Below are positions 1-5,842 of a DNA stretch of 6,822 nucleotides, in pieces; the stretch's first letter is position 1, and the number at the start of each line of letters is the position of its first letter. The notes beneath the pieces are model-generated. The model saw only the letters and a list, made by a program, of their open reading frames with translations. It searched no databases and was not told where the DNA came from. The translations under genes and the position numbers were made by a program. Source of the DNA: Halanaerobiaceae bacterium (GTDB lineage Bacteria > Bacillota > Halanaerobiia > Halanaerobiales > DTU029); NCBI GenBank assembly GCA_012521855.1, contig JAAYLO010000001.1:1-6822 (forward strand), read 5' to 3'.

Positions 1-1
1 A

Positions 2-859
2 TATATAATTATTCTCATCTGTATAGTGATTATTCTGAGCGGATTTGAAATATATGCTCACCGTGCTGAGGGATTGATCAGGAGAGGCAATGAACTGTTC
101 TATCAGGATAAATATGATGAAGCCAGGGAGTTTTATGAAAAAGCTTTAAGTATAAAAGCCCGGGAAAAAAGGATCAATTATAATCTTGGTAATATCAGTT
201 ATAAGAAAGCTGACTACCTGGAAGCCCTTGAATTTTACCGGCTGGGCCCGGACAGCCCTGAAAAATATCTCCTGATGGGGAGCAGTATCTTTTTTCTGGC
301 AGAGGGGGAGGAAGACCCGCTGCAGAAGATAAGCTCTTATGAGAAGCTGCTGGAGATTTATAAAGAAGGGATTATAAAATACCCTCAGGAATTACGGCTA
401 AAATACAATTATGAGTATATTAAAAAATTGCTGGAAGAGCTCCAGAGTGAACAGGAAAATGAAAGCCGCCAGGGGGAAGAAGATCAAGATAATGAAAACG
501 GTAATCGGGAAAAAAAGAATAGTAATTCAAATGATGAAGATAGTGAGCATGATGAAAGGCAGAATGAACAGAACGGAAATGAAGAACAGAATGAGCAGGA
601 GCGAAACGGAGAACAGAATGAGCAGGACCAGGATGAAAAAAAGGATGAAAATGAGCAGGATTCTAAAGAAATAGAGAAAGAAGGGAAACAGGAAGAGGGA
701 GCACAGGAAAAGGGTTCATCAGCTAATCAAGACAGCCGGCAGAATCTAGAGGAGATCAAACAGATCCTGGAGATGCTGGAAAAGGCAGAGGAAGAAAGCC
801 TCAAAAACAATCAGTCTATTTACCGGGGTGCTGTAAAGGAGGAGAAATATGACTGGTAA
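2..859 (+). CDS. BatC-like TPR protein with E/Q/N-rich tail, 5' end outside the window
   Basis: Probable scaffold protein of a Bat (aerotolerance) membrane complex. The frame is open to the left edge. A GTG at 26 could start translation, but the codons before it encode more of a hydrophobic run (YIIILICIVIILSGF), so the true start is probably upstream. That run looks like a signal peptide or anchor ending near EIYA. Counting from the GTG, two TPR-like repeats follow at about residues 15-48 (GNELFYQDKYDEA, YEKAL) and 49-78 (NYNLGNISYKKADYLEA). Residues of about 139-240 are low-complexity E/Q/N/D/K. A final helix (about 237-265) leads to a C-terminal EKYDW. TPRs, then an acidic/glutamine-rich stretch, then a short helix ending in DW is the layout known for BatC or for the C-terminal part of BatB-BatC fusions. 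The gene overlaps batD by 11 nt, implying translational coupling. A fused BatB tail is the main alternative. Confidence 0.75.
   Translation, partial: YIIILICIVIILSGFEIYAHRAEGLIRRGNELFYQDKYDEAREFYEKALSIKAREKRINYNLGNISYKKADYLEALEFYRLGPDSPEKYLLMGSSIFFLAEGEEDPLQKISSYEKLLEIYKEGIIKYPQELRLKYNYEYIKKLLEELQSEQENESRQGEEDQDNENGNREKKNSNSNDEDSEHDERQNEQNGNEEQNEQERNGEQNEQDQDEKKDENEQDSKEIEKEGKQEEGAQEKGSSANQDSRQNLEEIKQILEMLEKAEEESLKNNQSIYRGAVKEEKYDW
584..637 (+). repeat. Short tandem repeat inside the E/Q/N-rich coding region
   Basis: A 17-nt stretch beginning GAACAGAATGAG occurs identically at 584-600 and 611-627, a period of 27 nt or nine codons. It encodes EQNEQ twice, and related QNEQ and NEQD codings lie on either side at about 562-575 and 649-660. 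The period keeps the reading frame, so the repeat lengthens the acidic tail without disrupting it. It looks like ordinary low-complexity expansion rather than a mobile or regulatory repeat. Confidence 0.6.
835..843 (+). promoter_or_regulatory. Strong ribosome binding site for batD
   Basis: AAAGGAGGA lies inside the last codons of the upstream TPR gene, with six nucleotides between AGGAGG (837-842) and the ATG at 849. It fixes the batD start and gives the coupled, overlapping gene pair its own strong initiation site. Confidence 0.8.
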
Positions 860-2513
860 AAGCAAAAAGCGGATAAAAATACAGATTATATTGCTTTTTT
901 CTACTTTGCTGTTTTTAACGGTAATGGCTGCAGATACTGAGGAGCCGAGGTTTCAGCTGAATATTGATGATACAGTCCTGCAAAAAGGGGTCAGTACCAA
1001 TCTTGTCCTGGTGATAGAGAATGCCAGCGGTGCGAAAGTCATCGAGATTCAGGGTCTGGAGAATTTTGATACTTTAAGCCAGGGCAGTTCCTTTTCCACC
1101 CATATTGTCAATGGCAGGTTCAGCCAGACGCTGAGTTATAATTATCTGATCATGCCCCTGGCAGAGGGAGACTTTTCTCTAAAGGCCATTATAGAGTATA
1201 ATGGGAAGAGATATGAGTCCAATGAGTTACAGCTTTCGGTCAGAGAAGGAAATAAACCAGCAGGCGAAGAGATTGGCGACCTGTTCCTCAGAACCGATGT
1301 TAATAGAAAAGAGCTATATTTCGGAGAAAAGATTGCTTTAAATTATGAGCTTTATTCCAGATACAATCTGGAAGGTTATGGCTTTACCAGCCAGCCTGAT
1401 TTCACTGGTTTTGTAACCAGGGAGATTTCCCAGGACCAGTTAAGGGGAAATTACCTGGTCCTGAATGGGAAGAGGTATGTGAAATATGATGTCAAAAAAT
1501 ATATATTGACACCTGCCGGCACAGGAGTATTTACAATACCTGCTGTCAATCTGCAGGTTAATGTAAGTACCGGGGGTTTCTTCGATTCTTACCGGACGGT
1601 ATATTTACAGACAGAGCCCCTGGAGTTTGTAGTAAAAGCACTGCCGGAAGAGGGAAAACCTGAAAATTTCAGGGGCCTTGTAGGGAAACTGGAGGCTGGC
1701 AGTCTCTTTAGCAAAAATGAAGTGGAATATGGTGATTCACTGACCCTGAAGGTCAAGCTGAGCGGTACTTGTAATCTGGACAATCTGACCGGCCTTTTTG
1801 AAGGAAATATTCCCGGTTTTTCTGTTTATGAGACAGAAAAAAACAGGGTGGAAGAGATCAGAAATGGCGAGTATTTTGCCAGTAAAGAACTTGAAATAAT
1901 ACTGGTACCCGAAAGGTCCGGAAAACTGGAGATACCGGCAATAGAAATACCCTATTTTAATCCTGAAACAGAGAGTTATGAAAAAGTTTTCATCAGGGGA
2001 GCAGAGATCGAAGTAAAGGGTGAAGCCGGATTCTCTGGTGAGGACTCTTTAGATATAACACAGTCAGAAGAGGCGGTAGAAACTATCAGAATAGAGCAGC
2101 TTAGCTATGCCCTTGCAGATGATAGTGATTATCTTACTGTAAAGATCAAAAGGGCAGATCTGGGAACAGCGGTGTACAGTCTGATTATAATCATAATTAC
2201 AGGATTCATAATATTTTATTCCCTTAAATACTGGAGAAAGAGGAATGGAAGGCTTGCCGGGATATACAGGAAAGTAAAGCAGGAAAACGATAAATATGCA
2301 CTATTTGATTTGTTGAATGAGATGATCAAGTATTCCTATAATATCAGCCTGAAAGCCGTATCAAGGGAGAGATTAAAAAGGGAGATAAGTGATAAAAATA
2401 TACTGGAAAATATTCTGCCAGTACTTGATATAATGGAGAATAAGGATTCTACCGATGGAGATCTTCATTTGATGAAAGAGAGGATGATAAAAATATACAG
2501 AGATATAATCTGA
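849..2513 (+). CDS. batD: BatD-family membrane protein (oxygen tolerance)
   Basis: Membrane-anchored extracytoplasmic protein of the Bat system, 554 residues, which is normal for BatD. Lysine/arginine-rich residues 1-10 and a hydrophobic core (11-27) form a signal peptide, probably cut near VMA/A. The mature part has three beta-rich segments. The first (about 30-130) carries the typical BatD pattern of NGRFSQTLSYNYLIMPLAEGDF followed by YNGKRYESNELQLSV, split here as short motifs of the same domain. The second (about 140-240) has LFLRTDVNRKELYFGEKI, then NGKRYVKYD and LTPAGTGVFTIPAV. The third spans about 275-390. A single membrane span lies at about 440-460 (LIIIIITGFIIFYSL), followed by a basic, helical tail of about 95 residues that should be cytoplasmic. 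Bat proteins have been linked to oxidative or envelope stress resistance, but the biochemical role of BatD is not known. Start choice rests on the AAAGGAGG site and the signal peptide. Family call is firm from architecture and motif pattern. Confidence 0.87.
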   Translation: MTGKSKKRIKIQIILLFSTLLFLTVMAADTEEPRFQLNIDDTVLQKGVSTNLVLVIENASGAKVIEIQGLENFDTLSQGSSFSTHIVNGRFSQTLSYNYLIMPLAEGDFSLKAIIEYNGKRYESNELQLSVREGNKPAGEEIGDLFLRTDVNRKELYFGEKIALNYELYSRYNLEGYGFTSQPDFTGFVTREISQDQLRGNYLVLNGKRYVKYDVKKYILTPAGTGVFTIPAVNLQVNVSTGGFFDSYRTVYLQTEPLEFVVKALPEEGKPENFRGLVGKLEAGSLFSKNEVEYGDSLTLKVKLSGTCNLDNLTGLFEGNIPGFSVYETEKNRVEEIRNGEYFASKELEIILVPERSGKLEIPAIEIPYFNPETESYEKVFIRGAEIEVKGEAGFSGEDSLDITQSEEAVETIRIEQLSYALADDSDYLTVKIKRADLGTAVYSLIIIIITGFIIFYSLKYWRKRNGRLAGIYRKVKQENDKYALFDLLNEMIKYSYNISLKAVSRERLKREISDKNILENILPVLDIMENKDSTDGDLHLMKERMIKIYRDII

Positions 2514-2529
2514 AAACCTAAAAGAGGAT

Positions 2530-2558
2530 TTTACAGACTTATAATGAATAGTTATTAA
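2530..2558 (+). promoter_or_regulatory. Possible weak sigma-A promoter for the dehydrogenase gene
   Basis: The 82-nt gap after batD holds TTTACA (2530-2535) and TATTAA (2553-2558) separated by 17 nt, a moderate match to -35 and -10 boxes. A perfect TATAAT at 2540-2545 is also present but lacks a recognisable -35 at the right distance. No hairpin with a T-run ends the batD transcript here, so read-through from the bat operon is possible. Confidence 0.3.
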
Positions 2559-2595
2559 TACAATAAAATAAACAAATCCGGAATGGGGGAAGAAG

Positions 2596-4209
2596 ATGTA
2601 CAGATTATGTATAGAGGACATCAAAAGCAAGGAGAAATGGAGAGATGCCGGTATAGAGACACCGGATTTTGATTATGATAAAGTCCTCAGAAATACTATG
2701 GAAAACCCTGTCTGGTTACATTTTGGTGCCGGTAATATATTCCGGGGTTTTATTGCTGTCTTGCAGCAGGACCTTCTGAATAAAGGACTGAGTGATACAG
2801 GGATAATAGCTGCAGAAAGCTTTGACCATGAATTAATTGACAGGATATATAAACCATATGATAATCTTGCTCTCCTTGTAATCATGAATCCTGACGGCAG
2901 TCTGGAAAAGAAACTAGTTGCCAGCATAAGTGAGGGGCTGCATGCTGATCCCTTGAAGGGTGAAGACTGGAACCGCCTGAAGGAAATTTTTAAAAAACCT
3001 TCTTTACAGATGGTCAGTTTCACTATAACAGAAAAGGGCTATAGGCTGAAAAATATGTCCGGTGAGTATTTTGATTTCGTCCTGGAAGATATGAAAAAGG
3101 GTCCGGAAAAACCAGTACATACGATAGCCAGGGTGGCTGCATTAACATATACAAGATATAAAAATGGTAAACTTCCGCTGGCTTTTGTCAGTATGGACAA
3201 CTGTTCACAAAATGGCCGAGTACTCCATGATTCCATGGAAACAATAATCAGAGAATGGGTGAAAAACGGCCTGGTGGAAGAGGAATTTCTTGATTATATA
3301 AATGATGAAGAGAAGGTATCTTTTCCCTGGTCAATGATAGATAAGATAACACCTAGGCCGTCTGAAACTGTAAGGGAATCATTGAAACTGGCTGGTTTTG
3401 AAGATACTGAGATAATCAGGACCAGTAAAAATACCTATATAGCTCCATTTGTTAATGCAGAAGCAGCACAGTATTTAGTTATCGAAGACAAATTCCCCAA
3501 TGGGAGGATGCCCTTTGAGGAGGCCGGGGTGATTTTTGCTGACCGGGAGACAGTAAACAAGGTTGAAAAAATGAAGGTAACTACCTGCCTGAATCCACTG
3601 CATACTGCTTTGGCTGTTTTCGGCTGCCTCCTTGGCTATGATCTCATAGCAGATGAAATGAGAGATAATGAATTGCGCAGACTGGTTGAAAAAATCGGCT
3701 ATGAAGAGGGCCTGCCTGTTGTGGTAGACCCCGGTGTCCTGGATCCTGAGAAGTTTATTGATGAGGTTATCAGGGAGAGGCTGACAAATCCATATATACC
3801 TGATACACCCCAGAGGATTGCTACTGATACCTCTCAGAAAGTGGGCATCAGGTTTGGAGAGACCATCAAGGCCTACGTCCAGAGGGAAGGCCTTGACCCC
3901 CGGGATCTGCAGTATATTCCACTGACCCTGGCCGGCTGGTGCAGATACCTGCTGGGGCTTGATGATAATGGCGAAAAAATGGAATTGAGCCCTGATCCCC
4001 TGCTGGAAGAATTGAGAGGATATTTGAAGTCTGTTGAATTTGCCAATCCTGATTCTGTCGGGGATAGTTTGCGGCCTATCCTTTCAGAGGAGAGTATTAT
4101 GGGAATAGATCTTTATGAGATTGGATTGGGGGAAAAGATAGAGGGATATTTCAAAGAAATGATTGCCGGTAAAGATGCAGTGAGAAAAACCCTGCAGAGA
4201 TATCTTTAA
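2596..4209 (+). CDS. Mannitol dehydrogenase family oxidoreductase, probably fructuronate reductase (UxuB-like)
   Basis: NAD(P)-dependent polyol/hexuronate oxidoreductase of the long-chain, metal-independent mannitol dehydrogenase family, cytosolic, 537 residues. The Rossmann signature is at residues 40-51 (WLHFGAGNIFRG). The family motif SMDNCSQNG follows at 199-207 (usually S-C-D-N-x-x-x-N-G), then FPWSMIDKITPRP from 243, which matches the P-x-x-M-[VI]-D-[RK]-I-T-P element. The C-terminal domain carries the catalytic region MKVTTCLNPLHT (326-337) with K327, N333 and H336. The family includes mannitol 2-dehydrogenase, D-arabinitol dehydrogenase, tagaturonate reductase and fructuronate reductase. 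The ~540-residue length and the LNPLHT form recall UxuB-type enzymes of anaerobic Firmicutes and Thermotoga, so fructuronate to mannonate reduction is my best guess. No other uronate gene is in the window, so substrate is unproven. The ATG at 2596 follows a G-rich Shine-Dalgarno (GGGGGA, 2585-2590) by five nucleotides. Confidence 0.8.
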   Translation: MYRLCIEDIKSKEKWRDAGIETPDFDYDKVLRNTMENPVWLHFGAGNIFRGFIAVLQQDLLNKGLSDTGIIAAESFDHELIDRIYKPYDNLALLVIMNPDGSLEKKLVASISEGLHADPLKGEDWNRLKEIFKKPSLQMVSFTITEKGYRLKNMSGEYFDFVLEDMKKGPEKPVHTIARVAALTYTRYKNGKLPLAFVSMDNCSQNGRVLHDSMETIIREWVKNGLVEEEFLDYINDEEKVSFPWSMIDKITPRPSETVRESLKLAGFEDTEIIRTSKNTYIAPFVNAEAAQYLVIEDKFPNGRMPFEEAGVIFADRETVNKVEKMKVTTCLNPLHTALAVFGCLLGYDLIADEMRDNELRRLVEKIGYEEGLPVVVDPGVLDPEKFIDEVIRERLTNPYIPDTPQRIATDTSQKVGIRFGETIKAYVQREGLDPRDLQYIPLTLAGWCRYLLGLDDNGEKMELSPDPLLEELRGYLKSVEFANPDSVGDSLRPILSEESIMGIDLYEIGLGEKIEGYFKEMIAGKDAVRKTLQRYL

Positions 4210-4225
4210 AAGTAAAACGGCATAG

Positions 4226-4232
4226 AGAGGAG
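4226..4232 (+). promoter_or_regulatory. Ribosome binding site that decides the exonuclease start
   Basis: AGAGGAG lies six nucleotides before the ATG at 4239 but only three before the adjacent in-frame TTG at 4236. Normal spacing therefore favours the ATG, which removes one residue from the longest possible frame. Confidence 0.65.
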
Positions 4233-4238
4233 TAATTG

Positions 4239-4763
4239 ATGTCCAGAGAGAGTGCTATAGAGAAAAGGAAAAGATGGCTGGAGAATAAGCAAAAATACTG
4301 TCTGGTAGATACTGAGACTACCGGCCTGGGGAATAATGACAGGGTAGTGGAAATTGCCATCATTGACCTTGATGGTAAAGTCCTGTTGAATACACTGGTT
4401 AATCCCGGAATCAGTATACCCCCTGAAGCAGAAAGGATACATGGAATATCTGATTCCATGGTGAAAGATGCCCCGTCCATAGGGTCAGTAGGAGAGAAAA
4501 TAAGGGAGAACCTGAACGACAGGATAATGATTGCCTATAATGCCGAATTTGACGCCAGGATGATCAGGCAGACCTTTAATATCGATGTAAATTATGAATG
4601 TCTAATGTATAATGTAATGGACTTTCATAATTCAGATAGATATATGAGCCTGGAAAAGGCTACTGCCCATCTCCGTAAGGAGGATCAGGAACACAGGGCT
4701 TTAGGTGATTGTTATCTCTGCCTGAAATTGATAAAACACAGTCTGGAGACAGGAAGAGGCTGA
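4239..4763 (+). CDS. Stand-alone DEDDh 3'-5' exonuclease (DnaQ/PolC proofreading family)
   Basis: Predicted metal-dependent 3'-5' exonuclease of 174 residues, essentially one catalytic domain. All five DEDDh residues are visible: D24 and E26 in Exo I (LVDTETTGLG), D104 in Exo II (AYNAEFDARMI), and H151 and D156 in Exo III (EHRALGDCYL). The IPPEAERIHGISD segment at about 59-71 matches the substrate-side loop usual in DnaQ epsilon and the PolC exonuclease domain. It lacks the C-terminal polymerase-binding tail of epsilon and any polymerase, UvrC-like or BRCT domain. It may act in DNA repair, in proofreading in trans, or on RNA, and the sequence does not tell which. A charged 20-residue N-terminal extension (RKRWLENKQK) precedes the fold. 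It starts 29 nt after the dehydrogenase stop with no terminator between, so co-transcription is likely although no functional link is obvious. Activity class is firm, substrate unknown. Confidence 0.88.
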   Translation: MSRESAIEKRKRWLENKQKYCLVDTETTGLGNNDRVVEIAIIDLDGKVLLNTLVNPGISIPPEAERIHGISDSMVKDAPSIGSVGEKIRENLNDRIMIAYNAEFDARMIRQTFNIDVNYECLMYNVMDFHNSDRYMSLEKATAHLRKEDQEHRALGDCYLCLKLIKHSLETGRG

Positions 4764-4802
4764 AGTACACTTTTATACTTGCCAGTAATTTACATTATTG
4801 AA

Positions 4803-4821
4803 AAAATATTATTGATATTTT
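4803..4821. repeat. AT-only inverted repeat overlapping the -35 box
   Basis: AAAATAT (4803-4809) and ATATTTT (4815-4821) are perfect 7-bp inverted arms around a 5-nt spacer. The right part covers the -35 hexamer of the promoter for the ATP-grasp genes. It could be an operator half-site pair or a chance feature of AT-rich DNA. The all-A/T stem argues against a terminator. Confidence 0.35.
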
Positions 4822-4840
4822 CATCATTTAAGTATATATT
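4812..4840 (+). promoter_or_regulatory. Sigma-A-type promoter of the ATP-grasp gene pair
   Basis: TTGATA (4812-4817) and TATATT (4835-4840) are separated by exactly 17 nt in the AT-rich spacer between the exonuclease and the first ATP-grasp gene. Each box matches the vegetative consensus at five of six positions. Transcription would start near A4847 and give a short leader of about 32 nt before the ATG at 4879. An imperfect dyad, AGTAT (4831-4835) and ATACT (4842-4846), straddles the -10 box. The sequence predicts a separate transcription unit for the two ATP-grasp genes. The rest of the 115-nt gap shows no convincing terminator for the upstream genes. Confidence 0.6.
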
Positions 4841-4878
4841 AATACTAAAGAACAGTAACGGTAAAGACAGGAGGAATT

Positions 4879-5793
4879 ATGAGAGGCTGGATTATATATA
4901 AAGTAAAGGAATCTGAATTGACTGAAGAACATTATGAAACAAGGAGATTTCTGGAGGAAGCAGAAAAAGCAGGAATTGAAATAAGTGTATACAGGCCCGA
5001 ACAGATTGATATAATTGTCACCAGTGAAGGCAGGCAAAGTATCTTTGTTGACGACAAAGAGGCAGCACTACCGGATTTTGTATTACCGCGCATGGGGGCA
5101 GGTACTTCCTATTTCGCCCTCGCAGTAATAAGGCATCTGGAGAGACAGGGGGTTTTCAGTGTTAATTCATCCGTCAGTATAGAAACTGTCAGAGACAAAC
5201 TATATACTCATCAAATACTGGCAGAGAGCAAACTCCCGGTGCCAAAGACCATGTTACTGAAATTTCCGGTTGATTATGAGCATATCAAAAAGCATATGGG
5301 GTTCCCGATGATCATAAAAACACTTTCCGGTTCCCTTGGAAGAGGCGTTTTTTTAGCTGAAAATATGACCATGTTTGAAAATATTGCCCGTATTGTGGAG
5401 ATTGCCAATCCAAACATGAATATTATACTTCAGGAAATGATAATGACCAGTTACGGGAAGGATCTGCGGATTTTTGTTGTCGGCGGCCGGGTAGTGGGCT
5501 CGATGCTGCGGGAAGCCAGGGATAGTGATTATAGGGCAAATTATTCTGCAGGAGGCAGGGTTTCCTATTTTGAGCTTACAGAAGAGATTGAATGGCTTGC
5601 CCTGGAAGCAACACGGATTCTGGGACTGGATGTGGCAGGGGTTGATTTGCTTTTTCATAAGGAGGGCTTTATGGTCTGTGAAGTAAACTCTTCACCGATG
5701 TTCAGGGGAATGGAATCCTGTAATGATGTAAATATTCCCCAGGAAATCTATAAATATATAAAATTCAGGTTAAATAAACCAGGGGACAAATAG
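4879..5793 (+). CDS. RimK/LysX-type ATP-grasp ligase, substrate unknown
   Basis: Predicted ATP-dependent carboxylate-amine ligase of 304 residues, the usual size for RimK-type enzymes. Such enzymes activate a carboxylate as acyl-phosphate and join it to an amine. The N-terminal pre-ATP-grasp domain (about 1-100) has the PDFVLPRMGAGTSY and VFSVNSS elements seen in LysX/RimK relatives. D106-K107 opens the central domain (DKLYTHQILAESKLPVPKT). K147 followed by the glycine-rich loop SGSLGRG (150-156) binds ATP phosphates, and Q185-E186 fits the adenine hinge. GKDLRIFVVGGRVVGSM (from 193) is the RimK-type strand pair. D256, E268 and N270 (GVDLL, CEVNSSP) are the expected magnesium ligands. All core residues are present, so it should be active. 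Start is set by AGGAGG at 4869-4874, four nucleotides before the ATG. The next gene, 49 nt on, encodes a second, permuted ATP-grasp enzyme. Known relatives glutamylate ribosomal protein S6, LysW or cofactors, but none of those partners is visible here. Confidence 0.88.
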   Translation: MRGWIIYKVKESELTEEHYETRRFLEEAEKAGIEISVYRPEQIDIIVTSEGRQSIFVDDKEAALPDFVLPRMGAGTSYFALAVIRHLERQGVFSVNSSVSIETVRDKLYTHQILAESKLPVPKTMLLKFPVDYEHIKKHMGFPMIIKTLSGSLGRGVFLAENMTMFENIARIVEIANPNMNIILQEMIMTSYGKDLRIFVVGGRVVGSMLREARDSDYRANYSAGGRVSYFELTEEIEWLALEATRILGLDVAGVDLLFHKEGFMVCEVNSSPMFRGMESCNDVNIPQEIYKYIKFRLNKPGDK

Positions 5794-5832
5794 CAGAATA
5801 CCTTAAGACAGGAGCTTTTAATCTTTATATCT

Positions 5833-5840
5833 GGAGGGAG
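5833..5840 (+). promoter_or_regulatory. Ribosome binding site of the second ATP-grasp gene
   Basis: GGAGGGAG ends two nucleotides before the ATG at 5843; its GGAGG core (5833-5837) is five nucleotides from the start codon. It supports this start for a gene that has no stop codon inside the window. The 49-nt gap before the gene shows no promoter or terminator, so it should share the upstream transcript. Confidence 0.7.
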
Positions 5841-5842
5841 TT

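Noticed and set aside
411..674. An 87-codon + strand frame, methionine- and lysine-rich
   Set aside because: It is the +1 reading of the E/Q/N-rich repeat region of the TPR gene. Its GA-rich composition forces M/K/R codons, and there is no Shine-Dalgarno site.
2373..2630. An 85-codon minus-strand frame across the end of batD and the next spacer
   Set aside because: Most of it is antisense to batD; it has no recognisable family features or ribosome binding site, and its hydrophobic look comes from reading A-rich coding DNA backwards.
4236..4238. TTG as start of the exonuclease gene
   Set aside because: It lies only three nucleotides from the Shine-Dalgarno site, while the following ATG has normal six-nucleotide spacing.
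4151..4480. Two overlapping minus-strand frames spanning the dehydrogenase-exonuclease junction
   Set aside because: Both are antisense to the strongly supported DEDDh exonuclease and dehydrogenase C-terminus and have no motifs of their own.
4763..4780. Possible terminator hairpin AAGTA...TACTT just after the exonuclease
   Set aside because: The stem is only 5 bp, AT-rich, with an 8-nt loop and no T-run after it, too weak for an intrinsic terminator.
5353..5658. A 101-codon minus-strand frame inside the RimK-like gene
   Set aside because: It is wholly antisense to conserved ATP-grasp motifs, and its composition is that of a shadow frame.
5794..5842. Search for a promoter, terminator or small RNA between the two ATP-grasp genes
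   Set aside because: No -35/-10 pair with proper spacing and no stable stem-loop is visible; it looks like a plain intra-operon gap.
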